Shown here one piece after another: positions 40,519-47,140 of a stretch of DNA of 47,140 nucleotides (position 1 is the stretch's first letter; every line of letters begins with the position of its first letter). Position numbers and translations under genes: made by a program. The stretch spans positions 1 to 47,140 of the forward strand of contig CANQOV010000005.1 in NCBI GenBank assembly GCA_947625575.1. Reading direction: 5' to 3'. The notes below the pieces were generated by a model. The model had not been told where the DNA came from. It ran no database searches and saw nothing but the letters and a program-made list of their open reading frames with translations. The stretch comes from an uncultured Bacilli bacterium (GTDB taxonomy: Bacteria; Bacillota_I; Bacilli_A; RF39; UBA660).

Positions 40519-41424
40519 ATGAAAAATAAAAATGTTATGTTAATTTGTTGCGTTTTAGGTGGTTGGTTTGGGTTGCATTGTTTTTTAGAAAATAAAATAG
40601 GTAAAGGAATCTTATATCTTTGTACTGGTGGTTTGTTTTGTATTGGTTGGATTGTAGACATTATTAAAATTGCTACATCTCCAAATTTAGATAATAAAAA
40701 AACTTCATCTTTTAATTATGATTATACGACTCAAAATAATGATAAAAAAATTTGTTGGAATTGTGGAACATATGCTGACAAAAATTCAAGTTTTTGTCCA
40801 AATTGTGGAAAAGACTTATATAATCGTGATTATAGTTTAGATTATTATGATAGATATTATTTAGATCATAAAGATGATGATGAGCAAGACTTATATATGC
40901 AGAATAGAACAATTAATTTTTGTGATGATTATGTTGTATTCGATTTTGAAACTACTGGACTTAGTGCAAAAAGAAATAAAATCATTGAAATTGGTGCTTT
41001 AAAATATAAAAATAATCAATTGGTAGATGAATTTAATGTTTTGGTTAATCCAAGGACACATATTCCTGATGAAGTTACAGATATAAACGGAATAACTGAT
41101 AAAATGGTTGCTGATTGTGATCCAATTACAAAAGTTTTACCAAAATTTATAGAATTTATTGAAGATTACACATTGATAGCATATAATGCTTCTTTTGACG
41201 CAAGTTTTTTAGAAAGTAATATAGATAAACTTGATTTAGAAATGATAGAAAATAAAATATTTGATGCACTTCCTGCTGCACAAAAATATATTGAATCAAA
41301 AAATTATAAATTAGCCACATTAAAAAGATTGTTTAATTTAGATTTTGGCTCTCATAGATCTTTAGAAGATTGTAAAACTACAAATTATATTTATCAATAT
41401 TGTAAAAGTAAAGCTGAAAAATAA
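40519..41424 (+). CDS. TM2-zinc ribbon-DEDDh exonuclease fusion
   Basis: 301 aa. Residues about 3-55 form a TM2 domain (CCVLGGWFGLHCFLENKIGK and GGLFCIGWIVDII), that is, two membrane helices. About 76-95 is a zinc ribbon (CWNCG and CPNCG). About 133-297 is a DnaQ-like 3'-5' exonuclease with motifs VFDFETTG (D, E), AYNASFDASFL (D) and HRSLEDC (H, D). All DEDDh residues look present. TAGGAGGTAA precedes the ATG, 18 bp after the CI stop, so it should be expressed in the lysogen. I know of no defined role. Superinfection exclusion or defence at the membrane fits best, but is inference. Confidence 0.85.
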   Translation: MKNKNVMLICCVLGGWFGLHCFLENKIGKGILYLCTGGLFCIGWIVDIIKIATSPNLDNKKTSSFNYDYTTQNNDKKICWNCGTYADKNSSFCPNCGKDLYNRDYSLDYYDRYYLDHKDDDEQDLYMQNRTINFCDDYVVFDFETTGLSAKRNKIIEIGALKYKNNQLVDEFNVLVNPRTHIPDEVTDINGITDKMVADCDPITKVLPKFIEFIEDYTLIAYNASFDASFLESNIDKLDLEMIENKIFDALPAAQKYIESKNYKLATLKRLFNLDFGSHRSLEDCKTTNYIYQYCKSKAEK

Positions 41425-41429
41425 AAAAA

Positions 41430-41491
41430 GAGAGTGTTGGAGCACCCTCATAACACAGGAAAATCTAGTCTACCACGACAAAAGATTTTTT
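41430..41491 (+). terminator. Hairpins after the exonuclease gene
   Basis: GAGAGTG-TTGGAG-CACCCTC (41430) is followed by AAAATCT...AGATTTT then TT (41460-41491). The second can stop plus-strand transcription. The first looks like a terminator on the minus strand, where T-runs follow it. Confidence 0.5.
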
Positions 41492-41532
41492 ATACCTATG
41501 CGATTTTATTATAACATTTTTGCATAGGTATA
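41491..41532 (+). promoter_or_regulatory. 11-bp inverted repeat before the recombinase gene
   Basis: TATACCTATGC and GCATAGGTATA are perfect 11-bp arms 20 bp apart. Between them is TATTATAAC, a possible -10 element. This is a likely operator-promoter for the recombinase gene, different in sequence from the CI/Cro operators. Confidence 0.55.
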
Positions 41533-41566
41533 TCAACAAAAAAATAATATTTAAGGAGTGATAACT

Positions 41567-43141
41567 ATGCAAGAAAATAATTATAAATATGAAAATATCA
41601 AAGATTATGATGCTTATATAAGAAAAAGTAGAAAAGATGATGAATACAGTAAAGATGAAAGTCTAGAAAAGACACTTCAAAGACATGAAAAAATCTTACA
41701 AGATTTTGCTATGAGTTTGTTTGGGCAAAGGATACCTGAAGAAAATATTTTTAAAGAAGTAGTTTCAGGCGACACAATTGCAGACAGACCACAAATGCAA
41801 GCTTTACTTGAGCGTGTTCAATCAGGCACGAGAAAGGGTGTTTTTGTGGTCGAAATTGAACGTTTGGCACGTGGTAATACAATTGACCAAGGTATAATTG
41901 CACAAGCCTTTAAATTGACTGATACTAAAATATTAACACCGCAAAAAATATTTGATTTAGAAAATGAATTTGATTCTTCATTTTTCGAGGATGGTTTATA
42001 TCAAGCAAGGAAATATTTAATGTATACAAAAAAGATTTTGAAACGTGGTCGTGAACAAAGTGTTAAAGAAGGTAAATTTATTGCTTCAACAACACCGTTT
42101 GGTTATAATAAAGAAAAATTAAAAAATGAAAAAGGCTTTAAATTAGTGATAAACGAAGAAGAGGCTAAAACAGTTAAAATAATTTTTGATTTATGTTGCG
42201 AAAACAAAGGTTGTCAAGAAATTGCTAATTATTTAAATAATATTAGTGCTAAAGCAAAAAAGAATAATATATGGACACCTGCAATGATTAGAAATATATT
42301 AAAAAATATTGTTTATAAAGGTTATATATCATATAATAAGCGAAAAACTGAAACTAAATTTGTTGATGGGGTTGTAGTTAAATATAGACCTCTTCACAAA
42401 GTTTTTTGGCAAATAAAAGGATTACATGATTCGATAATTAGTGAAGATCAATTTGACTATGCTCAAAAAATGTTAGTTAATCGTTCTATCAAAACTGTTC
42501 CTGATAATAAAGTTATGAGGAATCCTCTTTCTGGACTGGTTAAATGTTATTTTTGTGGCAGAAACATGGTAAGAAGACCATATGATAATGCTAGGCAAGA
42601 AACTTTAATGTGTCCTCTTTCAAAATGTAAAAATGTTGCTTCTAATTTAAATATTGTTGAAGACAAAATTTTAAGCACATTAAAAAATGAACTTGACTCT
42701 TACAAAAAATATCTTATAGACTATAAAGTTATTGAAAAAGAAACATTAGAAAAAAAAAATATAGTTAAAAATTTAGAAAGTGAAATAAATAAATTAAATA
42801 AGCAACTTGATAAAATTTGTGAATTGTTTGAGACAGGTGTTTACGAATATAGTCTTTTTAGTGATCGTAAAAACCAAATAAATGATAAAATAAAAAGTAA
42901 AGAAAAACAAATTAAAGGCATAGAAGATGAATTAAAAAATGATAAAATTGTTAAATATAAAGAGGCTATTCCAAAAATAGAAAAAGTTTTAGATTTGTAT
43001 AATAAGACGGATTCAGTCGAAAACAAAAACAAATTATTGCATACAGTTATTGAAAAAGTAATTTATAAAAAGACATCTAGTGGTCGCTGGGACAAAGAAG
43101 CAAGATACAATTTTTCTTTAGAATTATACCTAAAATTTTAG
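41567..43141 (+). CDS. Large serine recombinase (prophage integrase/excisionase)
   Basis: 524 aa. N-terminal resolvase-type catalytic domain with nucleophile Ser in AYIRKSRKDDE and the helix RPQMQALLERVQSG then VVEIERLARGNTIDQG. The recombinase domain (about 160-280) includes TTPFGYNKEKLKNEKGFKLV. A zinc beta-ribbon has VKCYFCGRNMVRRPYDN and MCPLSKCKN. A coiled coil follows (about 385-470), the motif that controls direction of recombination. The start at ATG 41567 is supported by AAGGAGTG. The listed start is a GTG inside that SD. The stop overlaps the cotJC 5' fragment by 4 bp, next to attR. It probably catalyses insertion into and excision from cotJC. Homologous roles are SpoIVCA for skin and SprA for SPbeta. 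Confidence 0.95.
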   Translation: MQENNYKYENIKDYDAYIRKSRKDDEYSKDESLEKTLQRHEKILQDFAMSLFGQRIPEENIFKEVVSGDTIADRPQMQALLERVQSGTRKGVFVVEIERLARGNTIDQGIIAQAFKLTDTKILTPQKIFDLENEFDSSFFEDGLYQARKYLMYTKKILKRGREQSVKEGKFIASTTPFGYNKEKLKNEKGFKLVINEEEAKTVKIIFDLCCENKGCQEIANYLNNISAKAKKNNIWTPAMIRNILKNIVYKGYISYNKRKTETKFVDGVVVKYRPLHKVFWQIKGLHDSIISEDQFDYAQKMLVNRSIKTVPDNKVMRNPLSGLVKCYFCGRNMVRRPYDNARQETLMCPLSKCKNVASNLNIVEDKILSTLKNELDSYKKYLIDYKVIEKETLEKKNIVKNLESEINKLNKQLDKICELFETGVYEYSLFSDRKNQINDKIKSKEKQIKGIEDELKNDKIVKYKEAIPKIEKVLDLYNKTDSVENKNKLLHTVIEKVIYKKTSSGRWDKEARYNFSLELYLKF

Positions 43142-43356
43142 ATACAACATTCGTGTTCAAATTCTTCTGTACCAATATCTGTCAATAAAGCTTTACCTTT
43201 ATCATCAGGCATGGTATATCTTTGAGTTAAATATCTTAAGGCTGCTGCTAACTCACTATTAGCACCACCAAATTGAGTTAACATAACTTTAGCCATTTTT
43301 AAATCTTTCTTTTTAATGTTTACTGGGTATTGTAATTTTTTTTCATATTTCCACAT
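43138..43356 (-). CDS. cotJC: CotJC 5' part (interrupted spore-coat Mn-catalase gene)
   Basis: Encodes MWKYEKKLQYPVNIKKKDLK to LLTDIGTEE, the N-terminal 65 residues of CotJC, including the ligand E35 in GGANSELAAALRYL and E65 of the ExxH motif. After the core GAATT the frame enters prophage DNA, adds FEHECCI and stops at 43138. Genuine coding is 43160-43356. The ATG is one base after the cotJB stop, with GGGAGGT in the end of cotJB. Joined to 10190-9816 it gives a 188-aa CotJC, against 189 aa in B. subtilis. As it stands the product would be a truncated, inactive fragment. Confidence 0.95.
   Translation of the reverse strand: MWKYEKKLQYPVNIKKKDLKMAKVMLTQFGGANSELAAALRYLTQRYTMPDDKGKALLTDIGTEEFEHECCI
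43160..43167 (-). mobile_element. attR core of the cotJC prophage
   Basis: The minus strand reads GAAGAATT, pairing with GATGAATT at attL. Recombination within GAATT restores GGT ACA GAA GAA TTA GGC CAT (GTEELGH), the conserved CotJC sequence. The recombinase stop codon lies about 20 bp away. Confidence 0.85.
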
Positions 43357-43357
43357 T

Positions 43358-43774
43358 TTACATTACCTCCCATGGAAAACTAGTTGTTCCCCATTGCCAT
43401 GGGCTAGCTTTTAGGCTGTCACTCGCTAAAGTTAAGGCACCATATTTCATTTCATAATTTTGCATAGCTTCTTTGGCTAAGTTTACGTATTCCATACGCT
43501 TTTTAATAGCAGTTTGATCTTGTGGATGAGTATCTAAATAAAGGGTAAGTTCATGTGCTGCAAAGTCATATATTTGTAGCAATAACAACATATATTCTTT
43601 TTCGTCTTTAGGATCTAATTGTTGTGGCTCATAGTTTTTATATGGTTTGTAGGTATTAGGGAAACCATTACCCAACAAATATTGTTCATATGGACTACTT
43701 TCTTTTTGATAAGTTGGTTGATTGTTGTAGTCTATCATATTTATTTGATCCCAATAATTATAATCATTATACAT
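43358..43774 (-). CDS. cotJB: Spore coat protein CotJB with CotJA-like N-terminus
   Basis: 138 aa. Residues about 56-138 match CotJB: MLLLLQIYDFAAHELTLYLD, THPQDQTAIKK, MKYGALTL and the aromatic end SPWQWGTTSFPWEVM. The first 55 residues contain YLLGNGFPNTYKPYKNYEP, like the end of CotJA (a short Pro/Tyr-rich coat protein), so the two may be fused here. Acts in the inner spore coat with CotJC. The SD GGAGGG is the right arm of a hairpin. cotJC starts one base after its stop. Confidence 0.88.
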   Translation of the reverse strand: MYNDYNYWDQINMIDYNNQPTYQKESSPYEQYLLGNGFPNTYKPYKNYEPQQLDPKDEKEYMLLLLQIYDFAAHELTLYLDTHPQDQTAIKKRMEYVNLAKEAMQNYEMKYGALTLASDSLKASPWQWGTTSFPWEVM

Positions 43775-43780
43775 ATTTGT

Positions 43781-43816
43781 CCCTCCAATGTATGGTATGA
43801 CATTTGTCTTGGAGGG
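43781..43816 (-). promoter_or_regulatory. SD-sequestering hairpin and possible sigma-E-like -10 before cotJB
   Basis: Minus-strand CCCTCCAA and TTGGAGGG form a perfect 8-bp stem. The right arm is the cotJB Shine-Dalgarno, six bases from the ATG. The loop ends in CATACATT, which fits the sigma-E -10 consensus CATACANT, though a transcript starting there would have almost no leader and I see no clear -35. Confidence 0.5.
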
Positions 43817-43848
43817 TTTGGGTTTATGTCTTAAAAAAAAATATAATT

Positions 43849-44229
43849 TTATTTTTTGTTTTTTAATAAAATTATATTATTAATAATAATTATAGTTGTT
43901 AAAGCAGTCATTATCATATAGTTTATTTTAAAATATGTAATATTTAATTCATAACTTGAGGTGTTTATTGCGACGGTGTAGCGATTAATTAATATAGCAG
44001 TGTAGATATAAAGCATTATGGATAAAATGTTGTTTTTGGCTGAATAAATTAAATCAGCTTTTTTGATGATGAAAGATAATAATTCTAAAAGTATGTAGCT
44101 ACTACAAATTATTAAAACGATAATACCTATTGGTTTTAGTTCATAAAAATTAGGAATTAGTTGTAATAGACCTATTATATAAAATATGAAGAAGATTTGT
44201 TTTACTATGTATAGTATTTTTCTACTCAT
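43849..44229 (-). CDS. Four-helix membrane protein, unknown
   Basis: 126 aa with four hydrophobic helices (about 8-25, 30-50, 64-83 and 98-120). It overlaps the end of the Clp-type ATPase gene by 8 bp, so the two are probably co-expressed, upstream of cotJB. Not recognised. Confidence 0.7.
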   Translation of the reverse strand: MSRKILYIVKQIFFIFYIIGLLQLIPNFYELKPIGIIVLIICSSYILLELLSFIIKKADLIYSAKNNILSIMLYIYTAILINRYTVAINTSSYELNITYFKINYMIMTALTTIIIINNIILLKNKK

Positions 44230-45154
44230 TATCTTTGTATAAAAAATCCTTTCTTAGTTCTTTTTCTTGTTCTATTAAGTCTTTAAATGTTTCTTCGAAG
44301 ATAGGTATTTGTTTTTTTATAACATCTGGGTAGATCGCTTTAGAATTTTTGATTGCTTTTTCAATATGTTCTACAGTTACTATTTTTTGATTGTCAAATA
44401 TTGCTTCTGAGAAAGCTTGAGATAACATTGTTAGAGCTACATCTGGATATCTTCCGGCAGTTTCATAGACTCTATTGAATTCTTTATTTACTTGGGTTAT
44501 GAAAGTCATTAATTTTCTTTGAATAAATGGGGTGTATGCTAGTTGGGCACCTGTTTGATGTTCTATTTTTTTTATTGTTCCCATTAATATATCTATGGTT
44601 TGTTCTTCAGTTGGCTCTTTAACATCTATTCTTTGAAAACGTCTTGTGAAAGCTTTATCTTTTAATATATATCTTTCATATTCATCAGTTGTTGTTGCTC
44701 CGATTACTTTGATATCTCCACGACCTAGTCCTGTTTTAAACATATTGGCTAAGTCTAGGGAACTATCTTGATTAGAGTTTATAAGGGTATGAATTTCATC
44801 AATAAAAAGAATAAATTTATTTCTTTGTTTTATTTCATTTATTAAGGTTTGGATTCTAGTATCACCAGTTTGCGTTACTGTACCAATAAGACTTTGGACA
44901 TCTATTTTTACTATGGTGTAACCTTTTAGGGCGTCTGGGACTTCATTTCTTTGAATTAAGTAAGCAAGGCCTTCGACAATAGCAGTTTTACCTATACCTG
45001 GTTTACCTGTTAAAATTGCAGATTTGTCAGGAGTTAATAATATTAGTGATAGTTGTCTTATTTCTTCTTCTCTTCCTATGGCAGGGTTAGTGATGTATTC
45101 TTTGGCAGTGAAATTATCTCCATATCTTTCGATTATGCTAAATTCTTCGTTCAT
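44222..45154 (-). CDS. Single-ring Clp-type AAA+ ATPase
   Basis: 310 aa with one AAA+ module matching the first ring (D1) of ClpA/ClpB/ClpC. It has AIGREEEIRQLSLILL, Walker A TGKPGIGKTAIVEGLA, Walker B KFILFIDEIHTLI, sensor IGATTTDEYERYI and the arginine-finger segment AFTRRFQRIDVKEPT. The N-domain, the second ring and ClpP-binding loops are absent, so it is unlikely to be an ordinary protease partner. It stands directly upstream of the cotJ genes on the same strand and may act in spore assembly. That role is positional inference. Confidence 0.85.
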   Translation of the reverse strand: MNEEFSIIERYGDNFTAKEYITNPAIGREEEIRQLSLILLTPDKSAILTGKPGIGKTAIVEGLAYLIQRNEVPDALKGYTIVKIDVQSLIGTVTQTGDTRIQTLINEIKQRNKFILFIDEIHTLINSNQDSSLDLANMFKTGLGRGDIKVIGATTTDEYERYILKDKAFTRRFQRIDVKEPTEEQTIDILMGTIKKIEHQTGAQLAYTPFIQRKLMTFITQVNKEFNRVYETAGRYPDVALTMLSQAFSEAIFDNQKIVTVEHIEKAIKNSKAIYPDVIKKQIPIFEETFKDLIEQEKELRKDFLYKDNE

Positions 45155-45252
45155 GTATTATCATCTTCCTTCTAATATTAGTATATAAAATATTTGTTTT
45201 TTATACAAGAATTATGTTATAATTATTTCGATAATAAGGGTGTTGATTAGAG

Positions 45253-45741
45253 ATGATTTTATTTTTTAGTGTTTTTGGTTTTATTTTTATTTCTTGTTTT
45301 GCAATAGTGACAGAATATATTTATGAAATTTTTCCTGTAAATAAAATCACTAACTTTTTTAAACCTATTAGTAAGGGTGTTTGGGGAAAAGTTAATTCTA
45401 CTGTTTTACCAATAATTATCTGGGGATTTATTGAACTTCCTATAATGGCTTCCAATACACATTTTTTGATGTCTGTTATTTTAAATATTTTTGTTAGTTG
45501 TGCTTTTTTATATGTTATTAAGTTTAGTGCAATGCTGTTTAACAAAGAAAATAAATTTATTGATATTGTCTCTATTTTAATTACTACGATACTGGGACAA
45601 ACTTTGAGTTATTTAGTGTTGTATACAGGGTCTAACGTTTTAGAATTTTATTATTCTGTGATTGGTATTGTTATATTATTTATAATGTATATTATTGTTA
45701 GTTTGTATCCACCAAAAAGTGCATTTTTTAATGGACAATAA
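45253..45741 (+). CDS. Multi-pass membrane protein, unknown
   Basis: 162 aa with about five membrane helices and a conserved-looking YEIFPVNKITNFFKPISKGV. It resembles small uncharacterised Firmicute membrane proteins (perhaps DUF6512-type, unsure). A candidate promoter TTGTTT-18 bp-TATAAT lies upstream, with AAGGGTG as SD. It diverges from the ATPase gene and converges on tyrS. Confidence 0.7.
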   Translation: MILFFSVFGFIFISCFAIVTEYIYEIFPVNKITNFFKPISKGVWGKVNSTVLPIIIWGFIELPIMASNTHFLMSVILNIFVSCAFLYVIKFSAMLFNKENKFIDIVSILITTILGQTLSYLVLYTGSNVLEFYYSVIGIVILFIMYIIVSLYPPKSAFFNGQ

Positions 45742-45768
45742 AAAAATAAGCTTCGGCTTATTTTTTTA
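45740..45768. terminator. Bidirectional terminator
   Basis: A AAAAAATAAGC-TTCG-GCTTATTTTTTT hairpin with an A-run before and a T-run after. It serves both the plus-strand membrane gene and tyrS, whose stop lies within it. Confidence 0.9.
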
Positions 45769-46972
45769 TGACATAATATTTTTTCTTTCCTCTTCTTATG
45801 ATGTTGTATTTTTTTGTTTTATCTAGGATATAGTTTTCATCGTCAATTATTTTACCGTTTACACTGATAGCATTGGAATTTAAAAGTTCTCTTACTTGGC
45901 GTCTTGATTCAATTATTTGGTTATTTACTAATATATCAATAATTGGTGTATCAATTTGTAAAGGGTAAGAAGGCATACCTGTTATGGCTTGTTCTAATTC
46001 ATCATCTGTTAGATTTGCTAAATCTCCTTCAAATAAAGCTTTGGATATTCTTTTGGCTTCTTCGTATGATTCTTGGCCATGGATATCGGTGATTATTTCT
46101 TTAGCTAGTGTTTCTTGGGCTAGACGTTTATATCTTGCTTCATTATGTTCTTTTTCTATTTGTTCTATTTCTTCTTTGGTTAAAAATGTGAATACTTTTA
46201 AATATTCTATTGCCTTGTCATCATCTGTGTTTATTAAATATTGGTATAATTCATATGGCGAGGTTTTATTTTTATCTAACCATAAAGCATTGCCGGTACT
46301 TTTACCAAATTTGTTTCCGTCTTTATCTAAAATTAATGGCATTGTAAAGCCGTATGCTTCTTTATTTAATTTCTTTTTGATTAATTCTATTCCGGTTGTT
46401 ATGTTGCCCCATTGGTCAGAGCCCGCAACTTGCATGGTACAATTTTTGCTTTCAAATAAGTGTAAGAAATCATAACCTTGCATTAGAGTATAAGAAAATT
46501 CAGCGTAAGTTATCCCTGTTTCTAATCTTCTTTTGATGATATCTTTATCAAGCATATAGTTAACATTTATGTATTTTCCTATGTCTCTTAAAAATTCTAG
46601 GTATGAGATATCTTTAGTCCACTCATAGTTATCTACTACTGTGGCAGAAGGCAAAAGCTTTTCTACTTGTTTTTTTATGCCTTTAAAGTTTTCTACCATT
46701 TTTTCTTTGGCTAGTAGTTCTCTTTCCCCATTTGGTCTTGGATCTCCAATTAAAGAAGTTGCTCCTCCCACTAAAAGGATAGGGTGGTGACCATAGTTAG
46801 CTAATCTTTTGGCTGTGACAATTGATGAGTAATGACCAAGGTGCAAGCTATCGGCAGTTGGATCTGTTCCCCAGTAAAATGTTAGCTTTTCATCATTTAA
46901 TTTCTGTTCTAAGTTATCTGTTGCAACGTCTTTTATTAATCCACGCCACATTAAATCTTCATATAGTTTCAT
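45758..46972 (-). CDS. tyrS: Tyrosyl-tRNA synthetase
   Basis: 404 aa class I synthetase. It has the HIGH-type motif in DSLHLGHYSSI, the Tyr-binding YWGTDPTADS, and VAGSDQWGNITTGIELI. The KMSKS-type loop is KFGKSTGN. A C-terminal S4 RNA-binding domain follows (ESRRQVRELLNSNAISVNGK). The start at 46972 (MKLYEDLMWRG) is preceded by AAAGGAGTG. The leader is short and shows no T-box, unlike many Firmicute tyrS genes. Confidence 0.96.
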   Translation of the reverse strand: MKLYEDLMWRGLIKDVATDNLEQKLNDEKLTFYWGTDPTADSLHLGHYSSIVTAKRLANYGHHPILLVGGATSLIGDPRPNGERELLAKEKMVENFKGIKKQVEKLLPSATVVDNYEWTKDISYLEFLRDIGKYINVNYMLDKDIIKRRLETGITYAEFSYTLMQGYDFLHLFESKNCTMQVAGSDQWGNITTGIELIKKKLNKEAYGFTMPLILDKDGNKFGKSTGNALWLDKNKTSPYELYQYLINTDDDKAIEYLKVFTFLTKEEIEQIEKEHNEARYKRLAQETLAKEIITDIHGQESYEEAKRISKALFEGDLANLTDDELEQAITGMPSYPLQIDTPIIDILVNNQIIESRRQVRELLNSNAISVNGKIIDDENYILDKTKKYNIIRRGKKKYYVIKK

Positions 46973-47019
46973 AAGCACTCCTTTATTAAAATTATGATTT
47001 TATTCGTTAATACATTGCT

Positions 47020-47048
47020 AATATATCATAAGAATTATTTTGTGTCAA
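47020..47048 (-). promoter_or_regulatory. tyrS promoter
   Basis: TTGACA, 17-bp spacer, TATATT on the minus strand, giving a leader of about 40 nt. Confidence 0.8.
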
Positions 47049-47072
47049 ACGACATATTCCTAATGTTAATCC

Positions 47073-47113
47073 TTTTTAGAAATGATACCAAGAAATTTTT
47101 TAGAAATGATACC
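47073..47113. repeat. 17-bp direct repeat upstream of tyrS
   Basis: TTTTTAGAAATGATACC occurs at 47073-47089 and 47097-47113, 24 bp apart, just upstream of the tyrS promoter. The spacing of about two helical turns suits paired binding of a regulator. Confidence 0.6.
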
Positions 47114-47140
47114 TTTAATATATAATATACATCCGAAAGG

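Larger units (their letters stand above)
10186..43164. mobile_element. Siphovirus prophage inserted in cotJC (about 32,974 bp)
   Basis: A full set of modules lies between the two halves of cotJC: serine recombinase, CI-type repressor, Cro, replication, terminase, HK97-type head, long-tail proteins with tape measure, holin-like proteins and endolysin. Late and early genes are on the minus strand and the lysogeny genes on the plus strand. The recombinase gene ends about 20 bp from the right core. All structural genes look intact, so it may be inducible. Its late operon ends at a terminator before attL, which shields the cotJC 3' fragment. Confidence 0.97.

Noticed and set aside
41421-41449. Minus-strand terminator after the exonuclease gene
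   Set aside because: The hairpin has T-runs on the minus side, but no minus-strand gene lies upstream, so it was not called separately.
1-47140. CRISPR array or transposon
   Set aside because: No regularly spaced repeats and no transposase or terminal repeats were seen.
46973-47140. T-box leader of tyrS
   Set aside because: The leader from the promoter to tyrS is only about 40 nt and shows no T-box sequence or terminator.

Overview
The window is a very AT-rich chromosome segment from an endospore-forming Firmicute. Spo0A, the spore-coat genes cotJB and cotJC, Gram-positive ribosomal operons and a Mollicutes-like base composition point to an uncultured gut Bacilli lineage of the RF39 or Erysipelotrichales type. 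That placement is an inference. UGA is a stop codon here and TGG encodes Trp.

Left host part (1-10190). All main genes are on the minus strand. In order of transcription they are infC-rpmI-rplT, behind a consensus promoter and an L20-type attenuated leader, then rpsB-tsf-lipoprotein-frr-pgk, then spo0A. infC appears to start at an AUA codon. Ribosomal proteins L20 and S2 both carry the same extra Rho-N/SAP-like C-terminal module. Between 7.1 and 9.8 kb lie two lipoproteins, a membrane protein, a PH-domain gene remnant, tRNA-His(GTG) and an XRE regulator. The part ends with the 3' part of cotJC followed by its terminator.

Prophage (10186-43164, about 33 kb). This is a complete-looking siphovirus with an HK97-type head. 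It is inserted inside cotJC. The late genes are on the minus strand: HNH nuclease, terminases, portal, ClpP-like protease, capsid, connectors, major tail protein, gpG/gpGT with a -1 frameshift, tape measure, Dit, tail endopeptidase, DUF859-like protein, three tail-tip paralogues, holin-like proteins and an M23-SH3 endolysin. The early genes are also on the minus strand: Cro, a SpoVG-family protein, a DnaD-like protein, a DnaB helicase, many small proteins, a tyrosine recombinase and an ArpU-like regulator. The lysogeny operon is on the plus strand: a CI/LexA-like repressor, a TM2-zinc ribbon-DEDDh exonuclease, and a large serine recombinase whose stop codon lies about 20 bp from the right attachment core.

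Right host part (43138-47140). It holds the 5' part of cotJC, a CotJA/CotJB-like gene, a small membrane protein, a single-ring Clp-type ATPase, a plus-strand membrane protein and tyrS.

The main result is that joining the two ends at the shared core GAATT (minus strand) rebuilds a 188-residue CotJC in frame, with the Mn-ligand motif ExxH restored across the junction. The layout matches the B. subtilis skin/sigK and SPbeta/spsM arrangements, where a serine recombinase removes an element during sporulation to rebuild a spore gene. I propose that this is a sporulation-linked intervening prophage in cotJC. The split gene and the in-frame reconstruction can be read directly from the sequence. Timed excision is an inference.
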